Source: an uncultured Muribaculaceae bacterium (GTDB lineage Bacteria; Bacteroidota; Bacteroidia; Bacteroidales; Muribaculaceae). From it: a stretch of DNA of 56,111 bases. The notes under the pieces are model-generated. The model ran no database searches and was not told the DNA's origin. It was given only the letters and a program-made list of their open reading frames with translations. Location: assembly GCA_910585285.1 (NCBI GenBank), contig CAJUDL010000022.1, forward strand, positions 1-56,111, in the 5' to 3' direction. Both the position numbers and the translations under genes were made by a program. Of the stretch, positions 42,890 through 51,810 are shown piece by piece; positions within the stretch are counted from its first letter, which is position 1, and each line of letters opens with the position of its first letter.

Positions 42890-44929
42890 ATGAAAGAATT
42901 CAAGCGTACCCTCATAACTACAGCTCTCCCCTATGCAAACGGTCCGGTGCATATCGGACACCTTGCCGGCGTATATGTCCCGGCGGATATTTATGCCCGT
43001 TACCTTCGTCTCAAAGGGGAAGACGTCCTCCTCATCGGCGGCAGCGACGAGCATGGAGTGCCGATCACCATCAAAGCGAAGAAAGAGGGTGTGACCCCGC
43101 AGGATATAGTTGACAGATACCACAATATCATAAAGGATTCTTTCGAAGGTCTCGGGATATCTTTCGATGTCTATGGCAGGACCACTTCCGAGACCCACCG
43201 CAAGACAGCTTCAGATTTCTTCCGCCGCCTCTACGAGAAAGGGGAGTTCGTTGAAAAGACTTCGATGCAGCTCTATGACGAGCAGGCAGGTCAATTCCTC
43301 GCCGACCGTTATGTGACAGGGACATGCCCCCATTGCGGCAACGAAAACGCCTACGGCGACCAATGCGAAGCTTGCGGAACTTCCCTCAACGCCACCGACC
43401 TCATCAACCCAAAATCTGCAATCACCGGCAACGTGCCTGTCATGAAAGAGACCTCCCACTGGTATCTTCCACTCGACAAATGGCAGAAAAGGTTGGAGAA
43501 ATGGATTCTTGAAGAGCATAAGGAGTGGAAACCGAATGTCTATGGTCAATGCAAATCTTGGCTCGACATGGGTCTCCAGCCCCGCGCCGTAAGCCGCGAC
43601 CTTGACTGGGGCATCCCCGTGCCCGTAGAGGGAGCTGACGGCAAGGTGCTCTATGTCTGGTTCGATGCGCCTATCGGCTATATCTCCAACACAATCGACC
43701 TCGTCGGCGATGACTATACAAAATGGTGGAAAGATCCCGAGACCCGCATGATTCATTTCATCGGCAAGGACAACATCGTGTTCCACTGCATCGTGTTCCC
43801 TGCAATGTTGATGGCAGACGGAAGCTACAACCTTCCCGACAATGTTCCTGCCAATGAATTCCTCAATCTGGAAGACGACAAAATCTCTACTTCCCGCAAC
43901 TGGGCGGTATGGCTTCATGAATATCTTGTCGACTTCCCCGGCAAGCAGGATGTTTTACGCTATGTACTCACGGCCAACGCTCCCGAAACCAAGGATAACA
44001 ATTTCACATGGAAAGACTTCCAGGCTCGCAACAACTCCGAACTTGTTGCGATCCTCGGCAATTTCGTGAATCGTGCAATGGTGCTCGACCACAAATATTT
44101 TGGCGGAGAAGTGCCCGAACGCGGCGAACTCCAGCCTATAGATAAAGATGCGATACGCGAAATCGGGGAAGAAGTGAAACTTCTCAGCGATAATCTTGAC
44201 AATTTCAAATTCCGCGAGGCTTTGAAAAATGCCATGGCTATCGCCCGCATCGGTAATAAATATCTTGCAGACACAGAGCCTTGGAAACTCTGGAAAACAG
44301 AGCCGGAGCGCGTAAAGACCATCCTTAATATTGCTATCCAGATATGCGCGAACCTTGCTGTAACTTTCGAGCCCTTCACTCCATTCATGAGCAAAGATCT
44401 CTGCAAAATGCTCGGTCTTGAAAAAATCGACTGGACAATGGCTGGTAAATTCGATCTTCTCCCCGCAGGTACAAAGATTGCCGAGCCACACCTCCTCTTC
44501 GAGAAAATCGAAGATGCTCCCATTGAGGCTCAGGTGCAGAAACTTCTTGACACCAAGAAAGCTAATGAAGCAGCCTCTTGGAAACCAGAACCCGTTAAAG
44601 CCAACTGCTCATTCGAAGACTTCGAAAAAGTGGATATCCGCGTAGGGAAAGTGCTGGAATGCAGCAAAGTAAAGAAATCGAAGAAGCTCATTCAATTCCT
44701 CATTGAAGACGGAATGGAGAAACGCACCATCCTTAGCGGCATCGCCCTTTCCTACGAAGATCCGAGTGTGCTCGTAGGGAAAGAGATCTGCTTCATCGCC
44801 AACTTCGAACCACGCAAGATGATGGGCATCGAATCGCAGGGAATGATCCTCTCTGCAGTAAACAACGATGGCAAGCTGGTAGTGGTTGGTCCGACCGGAC
44901 CGGTTGCCCCCGGCGCCAGCGTAGGCTAA
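42890..44929 (+). CDS. metG: Methionyl-tRNA synthetase
   Basis: A 679-residue class I synthetase. The HIGH motif is in ANGPVHIGHLAGVYVPADIY. The zinc knuckle has four Cys (CPHCGNENAYGDQCEACG, residues about 146-163), as in the MetG1 type. The KMSKS loop is DDKISTSRNW (KISTS variant). Then comes the anticodon-binding helical domain (about 390-560) and a C-terminal EMAP-II/Trbp111-like tRNA-binding domain (about 575-679, DFEKVDIRVGKVLECSKV). Length and layout are normal for Bacteroidetes. The GT4 gene starts 3 nt after the stop codon. Confidence 0.96.
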   Translation: MKEFKRTLITTALPYANGPVHIGHLAGVYVPADIYARYLRLKGEDVLLIGGSDEHGVPITIKAKKEGVTPQDIVDRYHNIIKDSFEGLGISFDVYGRTTSETHRKTASDFFRRLYEKGEFVEKTSMQLYDEQAGQFLADRYVTGTCPHCGNENAYGDQCEACGTSLNATDLINPKSAITGNVPVMKETSHWYLPLDKWQKRLEKWILEEHKEWKPNVYGQCKSWLDMGLQPRAVSRDLDWGIPVPVEGADGKVLYVWFDAPIGYISNTIDLVGDDYTKWWKDPETRMIHFIGKDNIVFHCIVFPAMLMADGSYNLPDNVPANEFLNLEDDKISTSRNWAVWLHEYLVDFPGKQDVLRYVLTANAPETKDNNFTWKDFQARNNSELVAILGNFVNRAMVLDHKYFGGEVPERGELQPIDKDAIREIGEEVKLLSDNLDNFKFREALKNAMAIARIGNKYLADTEPWKLWKTEPERVKTILNIAIQICANLAVTFEPFTPFMSKDLCKMLGLEKIDWTMAGKFDLLPAGTKIAEPHLLFEKIEDAPIEAQVQKLLDTKKANEAASWKPEPVKANCSFEDFEKVDIRVGKVLECSKVKKSKKLIQFLIEDGMEKRTILSGIALSYEDPSVLVGKEICFIANFEPRKMMGIESQGMILSAVNNDGKLVVVGPTGPVAPGASVG

Positions 44930-44932
44930 AAT

Positions 44933-45928
44933 ATGAGAATCGGCCTGCATATAGGTAGCGTTCTGCCAGTGAAAAGATACGGTGGAACGGAAAGAGTGGT
45001 GTGGAGCCTTGCAAAGGCTTTGCACCATGCAGGTCATGAGGTAACACTCCTCGCAGGGAAAGGTACAAAAGCGGATTTTGCGAGAGTAGTGGAGCTCAAC
45101 CCCGACATGTCAGCATGGGCACAGGTTCCCGAAGATCTCGATATAATTCATTTCCAGAATGCCGTGCCACCACAATTGCCGGTATTTACCGCCAACGGTA
45201 TAAGCCGTGCATTTACCGGAAAGCGTAAAATCCCGCATGTCGTGACGATTCATGGCAATATACCCGGCAATATTATCCCAGACCCCAATGCTATCTTCAT
45301 ATCGGCGAATCATGCGGCACGCCACGGAGGTTCGGCATATGTCTACAATGGACTTGATTGGGATGATTATCCACGCTTCGAATCAGGACTTAACCGAAAG
45401 AATCTATTCTTTCTTGGCAAAGCCGCCTGGAAAGTAAAGAATCTAAGGGGAGCCATGAATATAGCACGCATGGTAAATGAGAAACTGGATGTATTGGGAG
45501 GCTATCGTCTTAACTTAAAAATGGGATTCCGGTTCACCCTTGATCCCCGCGTTAGATTCCACGGCATGGTTGGGAATGACAAGAAAGGCGAAATCGCCAA
45601 CAGGTCGAAAGGACTTGTATTTCCGATTAGATGGGAGGAACCGTTCGGATTGGCAGTCGTGGAAGCGATGTATTTCGGGGCACCGGTGTTCGGCACGCCA
45701 TTAGGTTCTCTCCCCGAGCTTGTGATACCCGAAGCAGGAGTATTATCCAACGATTACAAAGAACTTGCTGATGCTATCCGCAACCTCCGCCATGATGAGA
45801 AACTGATTCACAATTATGCCGCCTCCTCATTCAACTCCGACATAATGGCACGGAAATATCTGATGTATTATGAAATGCGACTCAACGGCGAACAGCTAAA
45901 TACCGATCTACACCCCTCGAAGCTTTGA
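44933..45928 (+). CDS. GT4 family glycosyltransferase
   Basis: A 331-residue GT-B enzyme with the glycogen-synthase-like N-terminal GGTERVVWSLAKALHHAGHEV and the C-terminal donor-site motif EEPFGLAVVEAMYFGAPV with its E-x7-E pattern. It adds a sugar from a nucleotide donor during surface glycan assembly. It starts 3 nt after metG, so it is probably co-transcribed with a housekeeping gene. Its last 47 nt overlap the convergent GT2 gene at 45882. Confidence 0.9.
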   Translation: MRIGLHIGSVLPVKRYGGTERVVWSLAKALHHAGHEVTLLAGKGTKADFARVVELNPDMSAWAQVPEDLDIIHFQNAVPPQLPVFTANGISRAFTGKRKIPHVVTIHGNIPGNIIPDPNAIFISANHAARHGGSAYVYNGLDWDDYPRFESGLNRKNLFFLGKAAWKVKNLRGAMNIARMVNEKLDVLGGYRLNLKMGFRFTLDPRVRFHGMVGNDKKGEIANRSKGLVFPIRWEEPFGLAVVEAMYFGAPVFGTPLGSLPELVIPEAGVLSNDYKELADAIRNLRHDEKLIHNYAASSFNSDIMARKYLMYYEMRLNGEQLNTDLHPSKL

Positions 45929-46688
45929 CAACACCTTCATCCCGGTGTTTCCTTGCCGTGTCGTGATTGCCACGGCTTTTATCCATCGGTGCTTCCCGAT
46001 GCCAGAGATGATAAGAAAGGGCGCAGAATTTAAGATATCGTTTGCCCAAACCGAGATTTTTAAAACGGAACGAGAGATCGAGATCTTCACCTCCCCACCC
46101 TTCAAAATTCTCGTCATATCCGTTGACGGCTATAAAATCATCCCTAAAGAAAGACATGTTGCATCCCAACACATTCTCACGATTCTTACGATATCGCGGT
46201 GCAAGATAATCGGCAACTGCTACCATTCGCAACGCATTTGCACGTTTAGCCTCAATTCCGGATGTAAAGGGAGTTATTCTTCGTGGTGCCAAGGCTGCAC
46301 ACACATCTTCCGTAAGTTCCTTTCCCAACTGCACTCTTCCTCCCTTAAGAAAATATCCTTTCCGGCTTTCTCGCACATGGTCTGCTATGAAACGCTTATG
46401 AAGAAATAGATCTCCGTCAATCTGAATAATATACTCCCCCGAAGCCGCCGCCACGCATTTATTACGTATCATGGCAAGACGAAAGCCGTCGTCTTCCTGA
46501 CGGATATATCTCAGGGTCACTGGGAAATCTTTTTGAAAACGGTGCACAAGGGCTGCCGTCTCCTCTCTTGAACCATCATCCCCTACAATAACTTCATTCG
46601 GGAGAGGATTGAGCTCCGCAACGCTCTTCAGGCATACTTCCAATGCGTCGGGGCGGTTATAGGTTGATATTATCAATGAAGTGGTCAT
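45882..46688 (-). CDS. GT2 glycosyltransferase with GT7C-type C-terminus
   Basis: A 268-residue GT-A enzyme: TSLIISTYNRPDALEVCLKS at the N-terminus, the nucleotide-binding VGDDGSREET, the metal-binding IQIDGD and the C-terminal GWGGEDLDLSFRF (glyco_transf_7C type, catalytic Glu-Asp pair). It is complete at both ends. It shows the same fold order as the truncated gene 31 nt upstream, and its alignment reveals what that gene has lost. Confidence 0.9.
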   Translation of the reverse strand: MTTSLIISTYNRPDALEVCLKSVAELNPLPNEVIVGDDGSREETAALVHRFQKDFPVTLRYIRQEDDGFRLAMIRNKCVAAASGEYIIQIDGDLFLHKRFIADHVRESRKGYFLKGGRVQLGKELTEDVCAALAPRRITPFTSGIEAKRANALRMVAVADYLAPRYRKNRENVLGCNMSFFRDDFIAVNGYDENFEGWGGEDLDLSFRFKNLGLGKRYLKFCALSYHLWHREAPMDKSRGNHDTARKHRDEGVVKASRGVDRYLAVRR

Positions 46689-46719
46689 ATATTTATCGGA
46701 GATTGGTTAGAATCTAAAA

Positions 46720-47373
46720 TCAGCGGTTGATGCCGGTTGCCACATAGGTTGTTTTGTTCTTACGGGCAGCCACATAGAGTGCGGCATTTTTATCCGAACT
46801 CCAATCAAGGCGATCGTGATGACGATGAAGCATCAAAGCATAGTGAGAAGCCTTGCGATGACCTATGCCGGCATTTTCAAGGCGAAGATCAAGGTCGCAG
46901 TCTTCTCCCGTGCCGGGATCTGTGTATCTCTCATCAAATCCATTCACCTTTTCGAAATCAGAACGGAATATTCCGAAATTAGCACCAAGAATGCCTTGCT
47001 CCTTGATGCCCAATGGTTTCCCCGAAATATACGGGAAGCGCCATGTCCTTCGCAACTGAGAGAGAGTCTTGCCTAATGATTCTCGGAAAATTGATTTGAG
47101 AATCCTTATCCTTGCTTTATGGAAATATTTTTTTGGCAATTCCCCCCAACTTTCCAGCATATCACTGAGAGGCTTTCCTGTTTCGACACGTCTGCCACCC
47201 ATCACAACACCTCTGGTTGCGAGTCTTACGTGATCAGCCACAAAATCCGGATGAGGTATGCAGTCGCCATCAATAAATACCAGATACTCGCCGTCCGACA
47301 TTCTGACTGCATTGTTGAGAGCTTCATTCTTTCTCCATCCCTTATCCTCATGCCAGGAGTGCAGTATCTTGAT
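46720..47373 (-). pseudogene. GT2 glycosyltransferase lacking its N-terminus
   Basis: The frame keeps the GT2 middle and end: EDKGWRKNEALNNAV, SDGEYLVFIDGD and TDPGTGEDCDLDLRL. Homology to the neighbouring intact gene starts near 47373, equal to its residue 60 or so. The first 60 residues, including the donor-binding strand, are missing. The in-frame sequence upstream has no ATG before a TGA at about 47450, and an ATG at 47301 could give a 193-residue protein without the nucleotide site. The break lies against the truncated RAYT domain on the other strand. Confidence 0.8.
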
Positions 47374-47382
47374 TTCAGGAAT

Positions 47383-47763
47383 CCGGAAATTGTTGCAGTA
47401 AGAGTTTGCAGACGCTTCACGGAAGAAGAAGCGGAAAAATATAGGGAATCATGCCTTGCCAGGTCAGAAGACGGAGCAGTTCTGATATCTCCCTTTATAA
47501 GCAGCAAAGAAAAAGAGATAATGAAATCTGCGATGGACGCTGGAGGGAAGCTCATCATAATCCGCAAGGAAGGAATACCTCCGTTATTCAAACCGCCGGG
47601 CAAATTCTTTGATTACTGCGCTGAGGGTAAACTCCTCTACCTGGCGCCATGGGAATATGACACCCGCAACTCCCCCATTACGCGCCAGGAATGCGTGGAA
47701 ATGAACACCATGGCCGAGATAATAGCGACTTCTAATATCACATGCCGTCTGAAGATTCAATAG
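47383..47763 (+). pseudogene. Fragment of the RAYT-associated SLOG-like domain
   Basis: About 125 residues that align along their whole length with residues 205-320 of the RAYT at 4362-5369: RRFTEEEAEKYRES, DGAVLISPFISSKEKEIMKS, a GG turn, and FKPPGKFFDYCAEGKLLYLAPW. No Y1/HUH transposase domain lies in front of it. An ATG at 47350 would give a 137-residue stand-alone protein, but its first codons overlap the GT2 coding remnant. I read it as a 5'-truncated RAYT remnant. A real small SLOG protein is the alternative. Confidence 0.7.
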
Positions 47764-47794
47764 CAAGCCAATACATTGAATCCGAGCTCCAGAT

Positions 47795-47884
47795 CCGGCT
47801 GCAGCCCGGACAAAAGCATCAAATCCGATAGCAGCCCTGAAATAAGCTTCAAATCCGATAGCAGCCTTGAAAATTTCAATGAAT
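47795..47884 (+). repeat. 30-bp tandem array downstream of the RAYT fragment
   Basis: Three units of exactly 30 bp start at 47795, 47825 and 47855. Units two and three share CCGATAGCAGCC(C/T)TGAAA. The array begins 31 bp after the fragment's stop codon, much as the 24-bp array begins 88 bp after the intact RAYT. A partial unit precedes it at about 47781. Confidence 0.75.
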
Positions 47885-47918
47885 CCCGCACTCTCTCAAT
47901 TAGCGGCACCGTCGTGTG

Positions 47919-47938
47919 CCCGATGCCTCGGCATCGGG
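47919..47938. repeat. REP-like hairpin
   Basis: A 9-bp perfect inverted repeat CCCGATGCC/GGCATCGGG with a 2-nt spacer, not followed by a T-run. It resembles the short palindromes recognised by RAYT enzymes. The remainder of 47939-48017 is AT-rich with nothing further visible. Confidence 0.5.
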
Positions 47939-48017
47939 ATTCAGAAAAACCTCGATTTTTAAATCCCGATTTGTGGTTTTAACCCTTGCATAATTTTCAT
48001 CATTCCAAAAAATTATG

Positions 48018-48025
48018 TAATTTTG
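48018..48025 (+). promoter_or_regulatory. Putative -7 box for the GT2 operon
   Basis: TAATTTTG fits the consensus and would give a leader of about 65 nt. No good -33 match is visible. Confidence 0.45.
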
Positions 48026-48096
48026 TTTTTAATAAGCCAACCCGATTGGTATTATCTTTTATTATCAAACACCTTATCAGCAACATTTGCATAGAC

Positions 48097-48930
48097 ATGG
48101 AAATAACCAAGACTCAATCAGCTCCGTTGGTGTCAGTCATAATGCCGGCATATAAGCAGGCTCAATACATTGGCGATGCGCTTGATTCCCTATTGAATCA
48201 AACTTACACCAATTGGGAAGTTGCCGTTGTTGATGATGGTTCTCCCGACAATGTGGAAAGCATAGCCAAGGAGTATGCTGCAAAAGATTCCCGCATAAAG
48301 TTTCATCACACTGAAAACGGAGGCGTTGCGCACGCCCGCAACTACGGAGTCTCGGTCACATCAGGAAGTTTCATCCTGCCTCTCGATGCCGATGATCTAT
48401 TCAGTCCGGATTACATTGAGAAATGTATCGGAATATTCATGTCTCATCCCAAAACATCATTGGTATATTGCCAATGGGAATTTTTCGGGACAAAAAAGAA
48501 ACTTACCAAACTTAAATATCTCGGATACCGGGATTTGCTGATTGAAAATACGATATTCTGTTCGGCAATGTTCAAACGGGAAGATTTCATCAAAGCCGGA
48601 GGCTATGATGAAAAAATCCCATATGGCTACGAAGACTGGGAGCTTTGGTTAAGGCTTCTAAATGAGAATTCTATAGTTTATCAGTTAGAAGAAAGGCTTT
48701 TTAAATACAGGATTAAGGACATATCCCGCAGCGAAGATGCAAACAAGGCTAAAAACCGCTTGATTACCAACAACTATATATACAACAAACATAAGGATAA
48801 ATACAACAGATACTTTCCGGATATAATATCTGAACTTCAACAACTTCACCGCCTTTCGCTCTGGAAAGAGAAAGTCCAGAACCGCCCGGTGTATAAAAGG
48901 CTGTGGCACGCGATTAAAGGAGACTTATGA
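48097..48930 (+). CDS. GT2 glycosyltransferase
   Basis: A 277-residue GT-A enzyme. VSVIMPAYKQAQYIGDALDS opens the fold, VVDDGSPDN binds the nucleotide, LPLDADDLF carries the metal-binding DxD-type motif, and GYEDWELWLRLL supplies the catalytic acidic pair. I chose the ATG at 48097 because it sits 13 residues before the first conserved strand. The 37 codons upstream run through the promoter. It is the first of several glycosyltransferases on the plus strand that probably build a surface polysaccharide. Confidence 0.88.
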   Translation: MEITKTQSAPLVSVIMPAYKQAQYIGDALDSLLNQTYTNWEVAVVDDGSPDNVESIAKEYAAKDSRIKFHHTENGGVAHARNYGVSVTSGSFILPLDADDLFSPDYIEKCIGIFMSHPKTSLVYCQWEFFGTKKKLTKLKYLGYRDLLIENTIFCSAMFKREDFIKAGGYDEKIPYGYEDWELWLRLLNENSIVYQLEERLFKYRIKDISRSEDANKAKNRLITNNYIYNKHKDKYNRYFPDIISELQQLHRLSLWKEKVQNRPVYKRLWHAIKGDL

Positions 48931-48931
48931 T

Positions 48932-48997
48932 TATTAGAGTATGTTTGAATTTAACACGAATTTAGAGCTTGTTTAACTCCAAACATACTATTAGAGT
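48932..48997 (+). repeat. Inverted repeat with 9-bp direct flanks
   Basis: The arms AGTATGTTTG (48938-48947) and CAAACATACT (48980-48989) are bordered on both sides by the direct repeat TATTAGAGT (48932-48940, 48989-48997). The left arm continues AATTTAAC as in the 20-bp ends of the element at 24785, so the two are related. A small CGTAC-ATTT-GTACG hairpin follows at 49000-49013. Confidence 0.6.
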
Positions 48998-49070
48998 GTC
49001 GTACATTTGTACGGTTAAATGCTTTTGAATAATTTTATCTTCAAATATCAGGTATAACACGCAGGAAAAT

Positions 49071-49976
49071 ATGCTATCCATTATAGTCTGCTCGGTTAAT
49101 TCGTCAAAGCTTCTCAAATTAAAGGAGAACATTGCCTGGACAATAGGCAATAACATCGAATATGAGATTATTGTAGAAAATAATCTAACCAACCCGCGCC
49201 CTATAGCGAAGGTATATAACGAAGCGGCGTCAAGAGCGAAATATCCTTACCTACTTTTCATCCACGAGGATGCCGGTTTCATTTCTCAGAACTGGTTCAG
49301 ACTTATTGAGCCGAAACTGAAGGAAAAGAATTGCGGCATAATCGGTTTTGCCGGTTCGAAGGTTATGTTCAATGTGCCTGGAGGCTGGTTTATGGATCCA
49401 AAATGGATTGTGGTGAACCTTAATCAATCCGGTGAGTATTGTTGTGTCAATTCAGGTGAGTCACAGCCATGGAATGAAGTTGTGGCAATAGACGGATATG
49501 CAATGTTCCTAAGGAGAGAGATATGGAAAGAAAGCCCCTTCGATGAAGAATCGCTTACCGGATTCCATTGCTATGATATTGATTTCTCCCTCTGCATTGC
49601 TAAGAAATATAAGAATTATGTTTGCGGTATTGTCTTGACATACCACGAATCGAGAGGGAATTTTGACAAGACCTGGCTTAAAGAGACAATTAAGCTATAT
49701 AAAAACAAATGGAAGGGCATGCTGCCAATGATGAGTTCGGATGTCTTTATCAATGACCGCAAAATAAAGAATTTTAATGAGCGGGCATATTTCAGGGTTA
49801 TAAAACGAATTGGAGAGAGCAGTTTTATTCCGCTCAGTTTCTTATGGGGGTATTTAAAATATCCAATGACATTCCGCTTTATGGAGCACTGGGTGAAAAT
49901 CCTTTTCATGCAGACAAAAGCTATCGGCAGAATAAAACTGCCTTTGCCTTTAAAACAAAAAGAGAAACAGGAATGA
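49071..49976 (+). CDS. GT2-like glycosyltransferase
   Basis: A 301-residue GT-A enzyme of the streptomycin-biosynthesis-like glycosyltransferase group: LSIIVCSVNSSKLLKLKENI, YNEAASRAKYPYLLFIHEDAGF with the HED metal-site motif, GFAGSKVMFNVPGGW, and GFHCYDIDFSLCIAKKYKNYV. It is closely related to the minus-strand gene at 52732-53607. It overlaps the next gene by 4 nt (ATGA). Confidence 0.87.
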   Translation: MLSIIVCSVNSSKLLKLKENIAWTIGNNIEYEIIVENNLTNPRPIAKVYNEAASRAKYPYLLFIHEDAGFISQNWFRLIEPKLKEKNCGIIGFAGSKVMFNVPGGWFMDPKWIVVNLNQSGEYCCVNSGESQPWNEVVAIDGYAMFLRREIWKESPFDEESLTGFHCYDIDFSLCIAKKYKNYVCGIVLTYHESRGNFDKTWLKETIKLYKNKWKGMLPMMSSDVFINDRKIKNFNERAYFRVIKRIGESSFIPLSFLWGYLKYPMTFRFMEHWVKILFMQTKAIGRIKLPLPLKQKEKQE

Positions 49977-51061
49977 ACATATTATACGACAGCCATACAT
50001 TTTCCGAACAGACATTTGGCGGGATATCCAGATATTTCGTAGAACTTATCAATCACTTGCCTCCGGAATGCCGCCCGCATATTCCATTGATTGCGAGTGA
50101 GAATGAGTATCTTAAGCTCTTAGAGGAGAAGAAGTCAGCAATATCGTTACGCCATTTTCCGGAGCACCGTAAGTTATATTACTTCATAAACGGATTCGCA
50201 GACAGGCACGCTTTAAGGACAAAGAGCTATGATATATTCCATCCTACCGGTTACGACCCTTACTTCATAGGGAAGACGAAATCCCCTGTAGTCGTGACTG
50301 TTCACGACATGATATACCATGAAGGATTGATTTCCGGCAAACATACGTCCGAGATAATAGAAAACATGCGTAAGACCACGCTGGCGGCCGACCGGATAAT
50401 CGCTATCAGCGATGCGACCAAACGCGCCATACTGCGATTTTATGACATAGACGAATCCAAGATAGACGTGATTCACCATGGTTTCACTCCGGTGTCAGGA
50501 AATACTGAAAAATTGGGCTATTGCCCTGAAAGATACCTCCTTTTCGTTGGGCAAAGAGGAGGATACAAAAATTTCGCGACTCTCTTGAAAGCCTTCTCAA
50601 AAATCGCGCAGAAAGACAAGACGTTGAATCTTATGTGCACAGGCAGGGCATTCAGCAAGGCAGAAAACAATCGAATCGCCGAATTAGGGCTAAGCGGGAG
50701 ATGTCATCACCATTTCATTCCAACCGAAGACATGAATGCCCTGTATGCCAATGCGGAATGCTTTATATTCCCATCCAAGATGGAAGGTTTCGGAATGCCC
50801 ATCCTTGAGGCCTTTGCCGCGCGATGTCCGGCTGTAATAAGCGAGACGAGCTGCTTCCCGGAGATTGCCGGTGATGGAGGAATTTATTTCAATCCTGAGA
50901 ATCCCGACGAACTTGCCGAGAAAATCATGCTCACCATCAATAATCTCTGTTTCAGAAGGAAGAAGATAGAGGATGGAGAACGAGAACTTAAACGGTTCTC
51001 ATGGTCTAAAACAGGCAACGAGACAGCCGAAACATACAGTAAAGTCCTGCAAGGGATATAA
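49973..51061 (+). CDS. GT4 glycosyltransferase
   Basis: A 362-residue GT-B enzyme. GGISRYFVELINHLP lies in the acceptor domain, VTVHDMIYHEG and ISDATKRAIL come next, and the donor domain has FVGQRGGYKNFATLLKAF and PSKMEGFGMPILEAFAARCPA with the E-x7-E pattern. The ATG at 49973 overlaps the previous stop codon, so the 43 codons upstream in the same frame are excluded. It resembles mannosyl- or rhamnosyltransferases of O-antigen clusters, and the sugar is not predictable. Confidence 0.9.
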   Translation: MNILYDSHTFSEQTFGGISRYFVELINHLPPECRPHIPLIASENEYLKLLEEKKSAISLRHFPEHRKLYYFINGFADRHALRTKSYDIFHPTGYDPYFIGKTKSPVVVTVHDMIYHEGLISGKHTSEIIENMRKTTLAADRIIAISDATKRAILRFYDIDESKIDVIHHGFTPVSGNTEKLGYCPERYLLFVGQRGGYKNFATLLKAFSKIAQKDKTLNLMCTGRAFSKAENNRIAELGLSGRCHHHFIPTEDMNALYANAECFIFPSKMEGFGMPILEAFAARCPAVISETSCFPEIAGDGGIYFNPENPDELAEKIMLTINNLCFRRKKIEDGERELKRFSWSKTGNETAETYSKVLQGI

Positions 51062-51081
51062 ACCCGGTAATCACAAGGAGT

Positions 51082-51810
51082 ATGGTTAAAAGTATCAGCA
51101 TAGTCACGGTTACGCGAAATGCCGCCGATCAATTGAAACGCACGATAGACAGCGTGAGCCGACAAAAATATGAAGGGATGGAATATATCGCGATTGACGG
51201 CGCATCCACAGACGGTAGCGTCCGAATCATCTCGGAATCACCATGCGTGGACAAGTGGATTTCAGAGCCGGATAGAGGGATATACGACGCCATGAACAAA
51301 GGGACTCGCATGGCAAACGGGGAATGGATCCTATTCATGAATGCCGGCGACACATTTGCAGCCGACGATGTCATTGACAGACTCATGACAGCCGTCGACT
51401 CCCATCCGGAAACAGATGTGATATACGGAGATGTGATCCGATGCGGCAACACACCTGAAGAAGACTCCGTCAAAGAAGCTTCCGATGTGTTAAAAGGACA
51501 TCGCCTTGCATTCTGCCACCAGAGCGTCATATGCAGGAGAAAAGACCTATTGGAATTCCCATTCGATGCAAATCACAGGTATTCGGCCGATTTCAAATTC
51601 TTCAAGACTCTTCAGAAACACGGACGGAAATTCACCCATATAAATTTCCCGGTAGCCAGATTCGACACTACAGGGGTCTCCACAAGAAACCGCGCCAAAG
51701 GATTGGCAGACAACATGCGCGTCATACTGGAAGTTGACGGAATCAAGGGCATTCCCTCCCTTTTTCACCTGCTTCCCACCTATCTCATTTCACGACTGAG
51801 AGGGAAATAA
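51082..51810 (+). CDS. GT2 glycosyltransferase (WcaA-like)
   Basis: A 242-residue GT-A enzyme with ISIVTVTRNAADQLKRTIDS, IAIDGASTDGS, the typical WISEPDRGIYDAMNKG motif, and LFMNAGDTF as the DxD-equivalent. Such enzymes work in colanic-acid-like or capsule pathways. It starts 20 nt after the GT4 gene and its last 21 nt overlap the convergent gene at 51790. Confidence 0.9.
   Translation: MVKSISIVTVTRNAADQLKRTIDSVSRQKYEGMEYIAIDGASTDGSVRIISESPCVDKWISEPDRGIYDAMNKGTRMANGEWILFMNAGDTFAADDVIDRLMTAVDSHPETDVIYGDVIRCGNTPEEDSVKEASDVLKGHRLAFCHQSVICRRKDLLEFPFDANHRYSADFKFFKTLQKHGRKFTHINFPVARFDTTGVSTRNRAKGLADNMRVILEVDGIKGIPSLFHLLPTYLISRLRGK

Noticed and set aside
47119..47349. N-terminal part of the 214-residue plus-strand frame before the SLOG-like fragment
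   Set aside because: It is antisense to clear GT2 coding sequence and shows no homology to RAYT. Only the part from about 47383 resembles the RAYT C-terminus.
47776..47982. 68-residue frame with SDSSPEISFKSDSSLE-type repeats
   Set aside because: It is produced by the 30-bp array, which also keeps frame. No start signal or family is evident.
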